Source: Membranipora membranacea (lineage: Eukaryota > Bryozoa > Gymnolaemata > Cheilostomatida > Membraniporidae). Taken from it: a DNA stretch of 60,000 bases. The translations under genes and the position numbers were made by a program. This document shows positions 1 to 11,885 of this stretch, in pieces (position 1 is the stretch's first letter; the number at the start of each line of letters is the position of its first letter). The stretch is from assembly GCA_914767715.1 (NCBI GenBank), contig OU612067.1, positions 34,200,162 to 34,260,161 of the forward strand. Direction: 5' to 3'. Under the pieces are notes generated by a model, which saw nothing but the letters and a program-made list of their open reading frames with translations, did not search any database and was not told the origin of the DNA.

Positions 1-206
1 ACATGAGAAACAGATCTCACACGTTTTGCTATGCAGATTATTATTGTTAATATTATTCAGATGATTGACGCTGGAGTCTTCTACCACATTTTGACATTTG
101 TGCACTAGCATAAATCTATAGAGTGGTGTGCTATGGTTTTTGTATTTTACCAAAAAACTCTAACATTGATATAACTATTGTTGACATAAGAGCACAGCAG
201 TTTATT

Positions 207-3200
207 TTAGAAGAACTGGATAGTGGGTATACTGGATCCATCTCTGTAGGAGTTGTCTCCTGTGACTATCTGAGCTCTACACATCGGACAGGATGTCTCT
301 CTATCAAACCAAACCAGCACACAATCCTCACAGAATACATGCTACAATAGAACAGTAAGTAAACACATGAGTACAGTAGAGCAGGGAGAGCTGTATATCA
401 ACATATTACAGAGTTATCTCCTCACAGACTAAAAGGGGGGACAACTCTTACTTATTTATGTCTTTAATACTATGATATTCATGGGATGTTTCACTGAAAA
501 TAAGAAAAAATCTATCAATGAAACAAATCAGATTACATTAGATCGATTTGATCTCAGTATGCCCTGTACTCTGCCCTGTACTCTGTTGCATATATTGGCA
601 ACTATGAAAACTTCTGTGAGCAGAAACAAGAAGTATGGTCAGCTAATACACACTTGTGAGTTTATATTCTAGCTTTCCACTTTGCCCCACAGCAAACTTG
701 CTAACTAAGCTGTCCACACTACACTCCAGGTGAGTGTATGTTATATCTGATGCTAGCCACTGTGTTCATTATATGTAGTACTACGTAAGGATATGTTATG
801 TTATGTAGGTGCGTATGAGACCTTACCTTACAGGTGAGCATGATAGGACCCGAGTACTCCTCATGACATACAGGGCAGGTCTCACCGGCTGACTTTAACT
901 CTGTATTAGAGGGAGGACGGCCGTATGATGTCTACAAACAGAATTATGTAGTTATAATAGATACTTGCATATCGGAATCCGAAAGACCCAAAGTGGGAAA
1001 AGAAAACATTATCATTGTTTTTTTAATATATTGAAAGCACAAAAACAGAATAACATGAATGCAAGCAGCAGCTGTGAATCAACACAACAGCATACTTCAA
1101 ACTGAATGATACCGGCTCGTCCGAAAAAAACCTGAGATGTAATAGAAAAGTGTGAATTTAAGTTGCCTTGGAAGGTGAATAAGACCTGTCTAGTATTTAG
1201 TAAGTTGCCTGGGGTATTTAGATGTGTCTAATACCTATACGCTATGAGGTACGCTATGAGGTACGCTATGAGGTACGCTATGAGGTACGCTATGAGGTAC
1301 GCTATGAACAATGAATCAGTGTACTATATATCACCAGTAAATCATACTTACATTGTTGAACATCACCCGGCTTAGTGATGTCTTCAGAGGTCCAAAAAGA
1401 CTATAGAGATTGAGAAACTACAATAGACGAGTCACAGTTATAAACAAATATTTCAGATGACATTATAGATGCCTGTAAAGTTATATTAGATTTATGTGAA
1501 ATCAACCATAACAAGATAAGTGCACTGTTGACTAGGTGTTGCTCTATTGTTAGCCTTGCATGTAGCTCTGTAGCCGGTATGCCACATTGAGAACTTTGCT
1601 TATCCTGTAGTCTACGCACTGTGCAGGATTTGCTTGGATTTTTCCTCTCATTACTTCTACATTAATCTTACTTCATATAGCCTAGGGTCCAATAATACAC
1701 ATTGTATGACCTTTTGTCAATGTCATGAATGACCGCCCTTATTCAAAATGAAAGAAATTCTGGCTGACATTTTCTTCACTACTTGGCAGTGAATATCTCT
1801 GCTCATGGGTATTTCCCAAACATGAGGCTACTTTTCCCAGAGTCTGACTGGAATACTCTCATACCTGGAGCAATATAGTAGGTGGCATGAATAGAAATCA
1901 ATAGATGTTGCAGTTTTAGTGCTCCCCTTGATTAACTTATAACACTCAAGAGCAGACAACTCCAGCGAAATCCTGCATTGTTCTCAGACTTTTTCCCCTC
2001 CGGGGGGCCGTCGGACAGGGGGCAAAGTCTGGGGGGCTCAGACTACTTATCCTGTGGAGATTAGACTAATTTTGATTTTGAACTCAAAAATACTGACAAG
2101 AGAATAATCGTGTCACTATATATTCACCCCTCTATCATTCAGCCTCCAATATATAAGTACAAAGTACAAACTACAAGTCTAACCTCACCTTGAATACGAC
2201 ATAGAGAATGAATAGTATGGCAGAGAACCACGGACCATCTGCATTACCGATGAGGAAATAATACCAAGGTACTATCGGTATAAGTGAGCGGTATAATTCT
2301 GTAACCCGCTCCAGTGCACTGTATATACTACCCTGTAATAGAAATAATGCATGAAAGAGTGAGCTGAAGCAATCGTTTAACTCTGATGTCACCCTAGAGC
2401 CTAGACTAAGTTTGGTCCATTTGCCTGCGTTTGGAGTTGCGACCCTCAAATGGTCAAACCACAGTAGAGGAGTGAAATCCGGAACACAGGCAAACTGGAT
2501 AAAACTTGATCTAGTGTCTCCAGTCAAGCAAATCTATTTTTTAAGTGACTCCCTATAACAATAACACATGTAATGTATGTTTTATATATTCCCATGTAGA
2601 TAAGGACTATGTTGTGACATCAAAGATCTCTCTGGGATGTCCAGGCTCATAGTGCTCTCCATATTGGGACACTGATTGGGTTTGACTTATGAAGATAAAA
2701 ACCAAATTAGCTATGAGAATGAAATGCAGTGCATTGAGTAAGCAAGTATTCCAACAACCTACTGTCTTTGTAGTAAGTCACACTTAAGAGTATCCTGAAA
2801 TGATATCTTCCGGAATTCTTATTCAGAACAGATCAATGTGACTTAAGCCAGGAGTTCCATATGGGAATATTGCACTGTGGGAATATTGCGTTGTGGGAAT
2901 GTGGCATTGCAGGAATGATGCATTGTGGGAGCCTTGCATTGTGGTTATGCTGCTTTGTGGTTATGTTGCTTTGTGGGTATGTTTCCCTAGTTGAGGTTCT
3001 GTGTTACCTTTTGTTGATATGAGATGATGGTTTTAGGTGTTAGAGTTATCAGTGATTTGATGATGATTGTTGCATATTTGATACAATAATCGTTTAGTAT
3101 GAGAATCCATAATAACATCCACAACTCTATATCCTCCAGTGAATGAGATGTGCGCAATATCAGCCTGTAAATACAAACAGTTACAGCTGTGTGATACGTT

Positions 3201-5047
3201 AATACATTTATTTACAAACATAAACCTAGCCTGAGTTATCACAAACACACATATGAGCAACAACAAAAGGGAGCAAAGTGTCATTGAGACCTCCGGGTAT
3301 TCTTGGCTAGTCTAGACCTTCTGTCAGTCAGCCTTCCTGTAGTTAACACGCAGCCGCCTCAAAAAAACTTACCTACTAGATATATATGAATGCTGACTCA
3401 CTTTGTGTACTAGGCATGTCTAACTTACTGCTTATACTAACTCACTACTTACCGATCTGATAATATACCATCATTGTTGAGGAAATAGTAGACACCAAAC
3501 ATACAGGCTGTCAGGAATGTCATCACCCACAGTAACTTAGATACAAATAGTTTGTATCTAGTATGGCCCTGTAATAAAACAGTGGGTGCGTTCACATCTT
3601 TGAGAACATCAGACAAAAAAGGGTTGACACATGAATTTTAGGCTTAAAAACACAATACAAGCCTGGGACTATTGCTAACAATACCAAATTTGAATCTGAG
3701 TACATTCTTCTTCTGATAAGGGTGAGTGGTCGAGCGAACAGAATAGAGAAGAGATTGCAGTCAAAATTCACCTACACTTCCACACCCACAGTACTTATTT
3801 AATCGGAGGTCTACCCAAGTATGATTTGAGTTCCCATGTGCAAGTTGGAATAGACACACAAATATTGTGGTAGGTAAGTAGTATTCAGAATAAGTGTCTA
3901 GAGGACACATTTAGAGTAAGTATGACATACCCTGAGTGTGATCTGAGTGGTTAGTAGATTATTAGCGTGGTACCAGGTGGCCGCTGCTGCTATAACTATC
4001 AGTAAACCTACAAAATAATAATAAATAAATAGTCTGAGAGTGAGAGGGAACAGGAGCTTAAGTTCAAGGCTCAGGGTAGCTGAAGCTTGAAATTTTACAA
4101 TTTTTGATACATGAAGGATAATAGACTAAACAAATTTTGAACTTGCTACAGATTTAACTAAGCTGTGTGCCTGCTGCTTATTGAGATTCGCACCAGATTT
4201 ATACATAGGCCTATGTGACTACTCACCATATCTGTGTGAATATAAGATCTTTAGAAGGAGGATGACAACAAATATACCAAATTTAGAGACAAATGGCATG
4301 ACCATCGCGATGGGATTTATTTCTCTTGTAGCTTCTCCACTGGTGTGAGTGTGCCCATGTTCTGGTCCTGCTGGCCCGGGCTCCGGCACATCATCTCCCA
4401 TCTCAACCCGCACATCAGATCCTGTAACAGAGTAATCATCACATAAGAATAAAGTACCTTAACTATGTAGTCCTACATAGTTAGATCATTTTTAGTCTAT
4501 ATATTGTGTGACATATTGATATACTGATGCGATGCGCAGTAGACTGGTTTGATAATAAGAAGTAATCGCTTAATCTGAACTGTACAGTCATAGCAGCAGA
4601 CTGTACTTCAACTTAGCCAGTCTAGTAACCAGCACATTCACTCTCCTTTCAATGGATCAGCAACAGGGTTTGGGTAATCATCATTTGGCAATTGTGAATG
4701 AGAGGCCAAGCAAACAATATTTATAGTAAAACACAACCATCTGTTGTTACATTATTCGGCACCTAAGGGATTCTCAGTAAAGTGACTCTGAGTGCTGCTT
4801 TGAGAAGTTGGTTTTCAGTATCTTCCCTTGTAGACTCAACCTCAGTCAAGGTGACTGGGTGATGAATAATGATGATGATGAAACAGAATTTAACTAATAA
4901 CTGCTCTCACCAATGAAGAGGGAGTTCATTGCTCTCACCTTGCAGGGGTTGATTAAGTTGCTGGTTCAATGTGTCTATCACAGTTGTTAACTGCTCCCCA
5001 CGTTGAGAACTCATAGTGGTTTCAATTTCTGTACTCACTTCATCCAT
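207..5047 (-). CDS. RNFT1/RNFT2: RNFT1/RNFT2-like multi-pass membrane RING E3 ubiquitin ligase, complete, 9 exons
   Basis: Exons in transcript order: 5047-4939, 4421-4227, 4007-3931, 3568-3453, 3164-3008, 2332-2184, 1400-1352, 931-827, 341-207. They total 1092 nt (363 aa) and phases match at every junction. The N-terminal ~75 residues are polar, with a His-rich patch. Several hydrophobic segments follow (about residues 76-260), including a stretch reading VPWYYFLIG that resembles the RNFT membrane domain. The C-terminus is a complete C3HC4 RING: Cys303, Cys306, Cys318, His320, Cys323, Cys326, Cys337 and Cys340, with CPVC, HVFCEDC and CPMC motifs. The family (known) comprises ER-membrane E3 ligases in ER-associated degradation. 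The match looks ancestral to the vertebrate RNFT1/RNFT2 pair, so I do not choose between them. Exon 6 needs the less usual donor GTTAGA to keep frame with exon 7. Intron 7 carries a 438-bp MITE. The start is the first ATG of an exon whose frame joins cleanly downstream. Confidence 0.92.
1235..1310. repeat. 12-bp tandem repeat (about 6 copies)
   Basis: Six near-perfect head-to-tail copies of a 12-bp unit (GAGGTACGCTAT) lie in the intron between the last two membrane/RING exons of the RNFT-like gene. Seen directly. Confidence 0.9.
1608..2045. mobile_element. 438-bp MITE, copy 1 (TAGTCT...AGACTA ends, 9-bp TSD)
   Basis: A 438-bp block nearly identical to 14004-14441. It starts TAGTCT and ends AGACTA, and is flanked by a perfect 9-bp direct repeat, CTTATCCTG, at 1599-1607 and 2046-2054. 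There is no coding capacity. It sits in an intron of the RNFT-like gene. Short inverted ends plus a target-site duplication mark a non-autonomous DNA transposon. The G-rich 3' end (around 2000-2040) recurs as fragments elsewhere in the window. Confidence 0.9.
2394..2513. mobile_element. Hairpin MITE, ~120 bp (AAGTTTGGTCCATTTGCC family)
   Basis: The inverted ends pair: the left arm (CTAAGTTTGGTCCATTTGCC, 2405-2424) is complementary, with mismatches, to the right arm at about 2488-2513. It is related to elements at 11548, 12421 and 42780. The TSD is degraded here. It lies in an intron of the RNFT-like gene. Confidence 0.7.
2868..2990. repeat. Degenerate ~17-bp tandem repeat
   Basis: Seven or so diverged copies of a unit resembling TGTGGGAATATTGCATT lie just 5' (on the plus strand) of the fifth RNFT-like exon. 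Confidence 0.7.
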
Positions 5048-7069
5048 TTATTTGGACAGCAATGTGTGGAAGCATTAAAAAGAGAACTGATGTGGAAATT
5101 CCATTATTGCCAAATAATTCTTTTAACAATTATCTTAGCCTAGATCCAGGAATTCTAGTTGTGTTATGGTGTGGAATTAAACACAGCAACCTTAAACAAG
5201 TAAAACTCCAAGTGTGAGGATACAGGTCTATAATAATTGTTAGAGCTCGATATTATAAGTCGAAGTAGAACCTCTGTCTGCCTATAAGGATTAAGGAGTG
5301 GTCCAAAAGAAACAGAGGTCAAGGTTATATTCTGGAAGAGGAGATTGAGAACTATCACAAAATATGAGAGCAGTAATACAGATGGCAATACCATTTGTTT
5401 ATTAACCATTTATCTATATAATTTTACAGATTTGTAGGGCCAAGTTACTATGTGTTTTCATAGAGTCCTTCTGAGGGCCCTAATGCCCTTTATTTTCAAT
5501 CAGCACCTGCTGAATCCAGTTGTTAATAAATAGTAGTAAGAAAGAAAAGAAACTGAATGTGTGAACTGAATGAATGTCAATGAATGATAACAACAAAGGG
5601 GTAACTGTAAATTGCTGAACAGGCTGAACAGACTGAACAGCTGAACAGAATTTCTCAGACTACTATTTGTTTGATTCTTTACATGATTGGCTAATTTTGC
5701 ATAAGCATGGACAATTCTTTATATTTTTCTCATTAAATTATTTATTTTAAGTTTGCATTCACCAAATTTTTTGGCATTACACGACTAGTGAATGGATGGA
5801 AAATAGCCCCCACCCCCCCCCCCCCCCCTATAAACAAAGCTTGTTAAGACTGGCTAGATGGAAGGTTGAGCTGGATAATGTTTCTGGTATCCAATTTCCA
5901 GAACACCATCAGATTTTGTCATAATTGGCATATTGATTGCTTCATTTGCTTGCCCTAAATTGGTTATATTAGGTGCCAACAGGAACTTAGTGACTCATCA
6001 AATCATTTGGTTAGGAGGAATGTGTTTGACCTTGGTTTGACAAGTGATAGTCAGCCAGAGAAATGATAACAAATAATAATTTTAGTCTGAGAAATTCTGT
6101 TCAGCTGTTCAGTCCGTTCAGCCTGTTCAGCAATTTACAGTTACCGACAACAAAGTCCCTATAAATAAACCACTGTACTGGTCAAATGAGATAGATGGTT
6201 GGTTTTGATTGGGAGTGCATCAATCATCTGTTAGGGTTAACTTTTCAAGGTGAATACTCCTACCTTGATAAACCCTCACAGTCTGCAGTGACACATACCT
6301 GTCCTACATTCATGAGTAATATTCTAGTACCCCAGTCAATGGTGTTCATTTTATCTCTTTTCTGTTTGGGGTCAGCTCTAACTCATTCACTTCACTTCCC
6401 AAGTGCGGGCTATAATGTCCTATCAATATATCAGTTTGTATCCGCAACGAGTACTGGGGTTTGCCAAATGAGCTGGCCTTGGGGGAACCGTAAAGAGAGG
6501 GACTTTCTCTTCTTGCAAGCTTATCCACATTATCAAACCTTAACTGAAGTTAGGGTAAAGTGTACATGGCCAAGATGCCCATACTAAGTCCCTGTCATGA
6601 TTTACACTGAATGGTATATTTCTCTGACCACACCGACCAGGTTTTTGTAAACGAAGGTGGTTTGTGTAGAGTAGTGATCGTCAATGTTGCCATCTAGGGA
6701 CCAATTATATTATACTGATTTATAATCCTTACTGTAACAACCTAGCTAGGATGAACGGCTAACCAACCGATTTCGAATCAGAAACAAATTCCAACCCTGG
6801 CAAATTATCCTGAATCACAAGGCCTTCCCTTTTACCATCTATTTGCTACAGACAAACACAGTCCCAATTCTATTCCTCACCCTAAATTCTGTCATAGGTC
6901 TATGGCTTATGTGACAATTTAGGGTGTAACATTTATTTCACGGCCTGTAGAGTAAAATGCTTCAATGTTTGTATTGTAGGCTCAGATAGCTGTCACTTTT
7001 GTAAAGGTTTGTGTTACACAGCAGATATAGTCCTAAGCTTTACCTCTCTAGTCTCTTCTGTCTCTGCAG
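5048..7069. other. Intergenic region between divergent RNFT-like and TTC1 genes
   Basis: About 2 kb separate the RNFT-like start codon (5047, minus) from the 3' splice site before the TTC1 start codon. It should hold the promoters and 5' non-coding exons of both genes. An acceptor-like pyrimidine tract ending in CTGCAG at 7064-7069 shows that TTC1 has at least one upstream non-coding exon. The main recognisable content is the 548-bp transposon at 5599-6146. The open stretch at 6195-6587 resembles no family I know and has no splice or start context. Confidence 0.6.
5599..6146. mobile_element. 548-bp non-autonomous DNA transposon with ~65-bp terminal inverted repeats and 9-bp TSD
   Basis: The left end (5599-5665) is the near-perfect reverse complement of the right end (about 6080-6146). 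Both contain repeated GCTGAACAG / CTGTTCAGC motifs. The flanks are the identical 9-mer ACAACAAAG at 5590-5598 and 6147-6155, a target-site duplication. The interior has no transposase. It contains a C-rich stretch next to an AAGCTTGTTAAGACTGGCTA block (5807-5855) that resembles the end of another MITE family in this window (40868, 49902), so that element may be nested inside. Confidence 0.87.
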
Positions 7070-7085
7070 TACCTTGCCCTGAAGA

Positions 7086-10000
7086 ATGGCTGAGTTTGAG
7101 GATGCTGCTGAAGATTTGGATAAATTGAATTTGGGACATGAAAATAAAAACAATTCTAATGAAACCTGTGACAACCGCAGCCCAGTAACTGACAATGAGA
7201 CGGGCGGTGCAGGTAGCAGCGACGAGGAATATCACACAGATGAAGGTGAAGAGCCTCAGTCTGATTCTGAGGAACCTAAAGCTAAAACTAAAGCTGAGAT
7301 AAAAGCTGAGGAGCTGAGGCTAAGAGAAGAGAAGGAGATAAAACTAACAGAAGATGAGCGAGTGGTGAGATAACTATGTATAAATCTCTCCATTTATTAC
7401 AAACATATCTCAGCTTCAGGAATCAAAATGACGAAGTGAAATAATGATATTAAATCATCATGATGCCCGCACTAAAGGCTAGTCATGTTCAGAATCTCAC
7501 AACATTCAACAATGTAATCACACTCTTCATCGCTATTGCCATAGAGCATAGATATATACACTCTAGAGTGAGCCATTTCACACAGGTTTGAAAAATGAAA
7601 TTTTTTGGCTAGCTAACATTCACTCAACCTCCTAACGTCATGTACATGTTCACCTAAAATGTTAGAATTTGCTGCTAGATAACGTTAAGTCACCTCAAAT
7701 CACCTAAAGCTAGCTCCAGATCAAATTTACTCATACATATAATAGTTAGCCTGTATGATGAATGAGACGTTTTTACCTGTAGGATCTGAGAGATAAAGGG
7801 CAGCAGCTCAAAGAATCAGGGAACTCAAAGTTTAAGCAGCAGTTATACACCGAGTCTATAGATGATTATACAGAGGCTCTGTCTGTGTGTCCTCTATGTT
7901 ATAAGAAGGAGAGAGCTATCATGTACTCTAACAGGGCCGCCGCTCATGTCTATCTGGTATGTTAGATTATATTAAATGGATTTATCATGTTGTTATGTTA
8001 TGTAGTCACATTGTGGTTTATGTTTGAAAAGACGAATTGATGATGAAGCACAGGTTTTTCCCTTCTGTCCGTAATCAAACTGCTTATAAATCTTCTCTAT
8101 TCATTCCATACCATGTTCTTCAACGCTTTATCCGTTCAAAACTCGATGATCAGTTTACTCGACCTGTTTTGGAGTTGCCTGATTTTATGTTGTAAGAGGG
8201 CAACTCTTCATATAAGCATGTCTAGCATATTTAAATAAGTAGGAGTAATACTCGATGATGATTTGGAGTTGTGTGCTTGTCTCAAAGTGGGCAGTAGCTA
8301 AATGATTAGCCAGGATTCTTAAGACTGTGGGATGGGTGGTTACAGTTAGATGTATTTATGCTTCCTAAGTCATCAACATTACCAGCCACTTTGTATCATG
8401 TGAATATTGTAACATGATAAAACGGTCAGCACACTTATATATAGCTGATTAGTACTAATTGTAATAGACTCCTATACTATACTATAGACTATAGAGGTAC
8501 CAGCAATAGTAGATGCCTTCTATAGTCTGATACATGAGATAAAATATACTTAGAATAAATGTATCTAATATACCATTATCTGATATCGGATGTCAGTGAG
8601 ATTATCAATTAGACCATCACAGCCACATACATCTATCTACAGTGTGGTCATCAAACTTACGCCATTATGTAGATATTTAAAACGTCTGTCTATGATTTTA
8701 GATCTGACAGTAAGGGTGGTTGATGTATCATAGACTAGAGAATACACAAAAGTAAATGTATTAGACATCTCACGAGCTCTCTGTGTGCTACTAGTATTTA
8801 TGTCACACATAAGTACTGAGATAAACTCTGCCAGTACCAGTATATAGTTTAAGTGCATAGTATGATCCTATTTTCTTCTTTAGTCTGCGACAGATGCAGT
8901 AATAACTGACTGTACGGAGGCTATAGAGCTACACCCGCATTATCCAAAGCCTTTATTGCGGAGAGCTCAAGCTTATGAGAAGTCAGACAAACTAGATGAG
9001 GCCCTGGAAGATTACAAGAAGTTATTAGAATTAGATCCCAGAAACGTAGAAGCTTTAAGTGCCTGCCAGGTAAGCTGAGCTCTTTATCAGAATTAGATCC
9101 TACAAACGTAGAAGCTTTAAGTGCCTGCCAGGTAAGCTGAGCTCTTTATCAGAATTAGATCCTACAAACGTAGAAGCTTTAAGTGCCTGCCAGGTAAGCT
9201 GAGCTCTTTATCAGATTCTGTTGGTCGGTTAAAATTACCCTGTAAGAAGTAATGGTGTAATGTTATTAGGCAGCCATATTTGGGCCAACAACAGTGCCAA
9301 GTATTCAGTATCATGGAATTTCCCATGTTTATCAAACCTCAGATGTTAAAGAATTTGTGTTCTAACCAACTGAGCTACCTTCTTCCTCACTGAGCAACCC
9401 GGTTGTGGTAAAAAGTAAATTATCCTGCATGTAGTAAGATCACTTTGAGAGAACTATACCTTCAATTGAAAAAAAAGTATAACAAGGATGTACAAGAAGT
9501 CATAAGTTAACGTAATTAAATACCGTCTGTTTATTTGTTGTATAGAGGCTTCCAGCACAGATAAATGAACGGAATGAGAAACTAAAGACTGAAATGTTAG
9601 GTAAGCTGTAAGGTGAAAGAAGTTTTACGGGGGTCGTCGGACGGGGGGGGGGGGGGCAGGGCAAGAGTCAAGGGGGTGAAGAATACTAGAAAAGTAGAAT
9701 ATGCACAATGATTCTGTATATGCAGACAGTGGATTCCCTATAGTCCTGATATAGCCTAGCTAGCCTGAGCCTTTTGCCGCATGTATTACTGTAACTGTAG
9801 GTGATGTGTGGTGAGGCCATTAAGACTCGAGCCCACCTACATGCTGGGAACCTAACATGGGTCAAAGTTGTTAACAGTAAAATTGGTAACTGTTTGATTA
9901 CTATGGTGATGTAGAACACGACATATGTCATCCTGACCACACTATCCAAATCTAAGAAAGCCTTTATCATATCCACCACCAGTCAATGTTCATATATTTG

Positions 10001-10127
10001 TGTCTTTGTAGGTAAATTGAAGGATTTAGGAAATTTAGTGTTGAAGCCTTTTGGGATGTCGACAGATAACTTCCAGCTACAACAGAACGATGGCGGTGGT
10101 TACTCTGTCAACTTTAAACAGTCCTGA
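7086..10127 (+). CDS. TTC1: TTC1, tetratricopeptide repeat protein 1, complete, 5 exons
   Basis: Exons 7086-7364, 7783-7956, 8884-9069, 9546-9600, 10012-10127; total 810 nt, 269 aa, all junction phases compatible. The N-terminal ~90 residues are acidic and disordered. Three TPRs follow (about residues 98-213), with SNRAAA in the first pair and [16 protein letters not shown] in the third. The C-terminus reads [20 protein letters not shown], the hallmark tail of TTC1. Known for the family: a TPR adaptor that binds Hsp70/Hsp90-type chaperones and some G-alpha subunits in the cytosol. The start ATG follows a 3' splice site at 7068-7069, so an upstream non-coding exon is expected. Odd feature: the 3' end of exon 3 with its splice donor is tandemly triplicated (9027-9214). 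A decayed copy of exon 3 also lies downstream at 12990-13095. Confidence 0.95.
9027..9214 (+). repeat. 62-bp tandem triplication spanning TTC1 exon 3 / donor site
   Basis: Three head-to-tail copies, starting at 9027, 9089 and 9151, each contain the last ~43 nt of exon 3, the donor CAG|GTAAGC and the first intron bases. Copies 2 and 3 share one substitution pair against copy 1. Only the first donor (9069/9070) keeps the protein open, because 62 is not a multiple of 3 and reading past the first donor meets GTA AGC TGA. Confidence 0.93.
9315..9386 (-). repeat. tRNA-like sequence (SINE head or tRNA pseudogene)
   Basis: On the minus strand, GGTAGCTCAGTTGGTTAGA (9379-9361) is a perfect tRNA D-arm with Pol III A box. 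A degenerate B box, GAGGTTTGATAAAC, follows at 9340-9327, at tRNA-like spacing. The anticodon and acceptor stems do not pair convincingly, so it is not a functional tRNA. It lies in intron 3 of TTC1. Confidence 0.5.
9615..9690. repeat. Fragment related to the 438-bp MITE G-rich end
   Basis: A G-rich stretch with GTCGTCGGACGGGG and GGCAAGAGTC resembles the right end of the 438-bp MITE (2000-2045). A similar piece lies at 29950-30008, and an inverted one near 18268-18300. Confidence 0.5.
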
Positions 10128-10768
10128 TGATGTCATAGTGAGGTCATCAAATCCAGCAAAGTACATACGACATGACGTCATCACATTCTCGCTCAGCCTC
10201 ATATAAGACTATAATTTGGTGCTCTATATAAAGTCTTATCATTCATTGTGTCCAACAGCAGAAAACACGTCTATGAGTATTTATATGTGTTATGACACCA
10301 TCATATACAGCTAGTCTGACGTAACACTGATATTATTGTATATTCTGGCTGCATGTCATCAATTCATGGTTTGATTATATCTGCTTTGATATCAATTATC
10401 CCATTGATGTTTCAGTCGTAGCTTGTCTTGTTTGTTGTGTAGTGGTAGCCGGTGACATATATATACCCTTTGAGCCCAATGACATTCCTATAAAAGAGAT
10501 GGTATTTACCCTGGCTAATTTTCATCAAATGAGGTTTTCAAGCTTGTTAATCTTTATCAAGAGCACAGCAAAAATGTTGTTGTTCATATTTTCCTAATGT
10601 CGGTTGGACGGAAAAGCCTGGCTTGAAATAAACTAGTTCTATACATCCTTAAAAGATAAGTCTGTTATTGATTTCAAATAAATCGAAAATTTGAGAAGAT
10701 AGAGACATTTTAAATTTTACCAATCCAGAACCTTCTTATGTAAGACTTTTTGTGATTTCAGCCATTTA
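10128..10768. other. TTC1 3' UTR and intergenic spacer
   Basis: The sequence after the TTC1 stop codon contains AATAAA at 10627-10632 and again near 10677, the likely polyadenylation signals. No further coding exon or repeat is recognisable. Confidence 0.5.
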
Positions 10769-10793
10769 ATTGGCTGGTTTGTTGATATATAAG
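10769..10793 (+). promoter_or_regulatory. Core promoter of peptide gene 1: inverted CCAAT box + TATA box
   Basis: ATTGGCTG at 10769-10776 is followed by ATATATAAG at 10785-10793, 77 nt before the start codon. The same pair with nearly the same spacing precedes peptide gene 2 (17522-17545). Conservation between two otherwise diverged flanks supports function. Confidence 0.65.
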
Positions 10794-10869
10794 GGATATC
10801 TTATTACTGGGGGACCATTGTGGTGAGTGAATATTCAGATACTCAGTTTGACTAACACCAATCTACACA

Positions 10870-11885
10870 ATGAGAGTAAGTACCTAGTCATAGACTTACA
10901 TTCGCTATCCGAACTTAAATTAGTGTATCTGTGTAAGGAATTGAATAAGTAGTTTGTTTATCATTCATATGTATATAATTTCATACCTTACTCCATAAAT
11001 TACCATCAAAAGTCGCATCTTGTAACATTCAGCATTGTGACACAGTCACAACACACAGAAGGAGCAATGTTCCATCTCAGTTCAACCACCTCACCTCATT
11101 GTTTTACTATTATAATTGTTGTGCATGGTCTCATATGTTCTAGTGACTTGATCGGAGAATAAAATTTATATACATATATTTTACTTCAGATCACATCACA
11201 GTTACTGGTTATCTGTGTGATGGTCGCTGTGTCAGCGCTGTACTCTGCTGCTGACTTGCTGTGGTGTAGAGACAATCAGCCTGTTGGCCTGTACTGTGAT
11301 ACGTGTATCAGGTATGTATGTGTGTTCAGAGCTGTCTATTTTCTTACCTGTCTCCGATCCTAATAACTACAAGGCATTAACTCAACTACATACACACCAC
11401 CGATTATATCAAAATTAGAAATGTTGAGAATTTTGATTTCCATTTGTTTGAGAGCTGTGATACATTTCATCATATCTTCAGATAGCGAGTTTACCAAAGA
11501 ATGGGAAGTACTTGTGCCACAGAATTTTCAGGACCTAGAGTATGTGTAAGATCAAGTTTGATCCATTTTGCCATCAATGGAGTTACCCCCATCTACTGAC
11601 ACTTCGGTGTATCACTAGATGGGGGGCAACTCCAGTGATGGCAAAATGGATCAAACTTGAGTATGTTTGACCTGTAGGAAGTGAGGGTAGATCTGTCTAC
11701 AATACATAATAGAGTCAATCAGTAGATCATAGATTCTTATGATTATAATGAGGATGTTTATTATTTTGTAGTCCTTTATGATATCGATTGGTGCTGTTTT
11801 CACTATTATAATTAATCTGTTATGTTTTAGATGTCTACCAGGATTGAGCTGTGTGAAGAAAAATATATTCAAATACTGTCAGTGA
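10870..11885 (+). CDS. Secreted six-cysteine peptide 1 (60 aa), 3 exons
   Basis: Exons 10870-10875 (start codon plus one codon), 11190-11311, 11831-11885; 183 nt, phases 0 and 2. Residues 1 to ~22 form a strong signal peptide. The short mature chain has cysteines at 28, 38, 41, 44, 50 and 59, a C-x9-C-x2-C-x2-C-x5-C-x8-C pattern. I do not recognise a named family. The spacing is compatible with a small disulfide-rich fold, and the role (defence, signalling or other) is unknown. The tiny first exon, 122-nt second exon and all six cysteine positions are identical in peptide gene 2, which makes the model much safer than its length suggests. A TATA box lies 77 nt upstream. Confidence 0.78.
11548..11661. 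mobile_element. Hairpin MITE, ~113 bp
   Basis: The arm GATCAAGTTTGATCCATTTT (11550 onward) is the inverted complement of AAAATGGATCAAACTTGA ending at 11660. The inner arms (GGAGTTACCCCCATCTA / TAGATGGGGGGCAACTCC) also pair, so the whole element folds back. It is inserted in intron 2 of peptide gene 1. Confidence 0.8.

Noticed and set aside
6195-6587. A 130-codon plus-strand open frame as a gene
   Set aside because: No recognisable domain, no promoter or splice context, next to a transposon. Length is within chance for AT-moderate DNA.
8040-8195. A 51-codon frame starting ATGATGAAGCAC in TTC1 intron 2
   Set aside because: Looks coding in composition but no family, acceptor or partner was found. 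Probably a repeat relic.
9089-9212. Two extra coding copies of TTC1 exon 3
   Set aside because: Each lacks an acceptor, and the 62-bp period with an in-frame TGA would break the protein. They are intronic duplicates.
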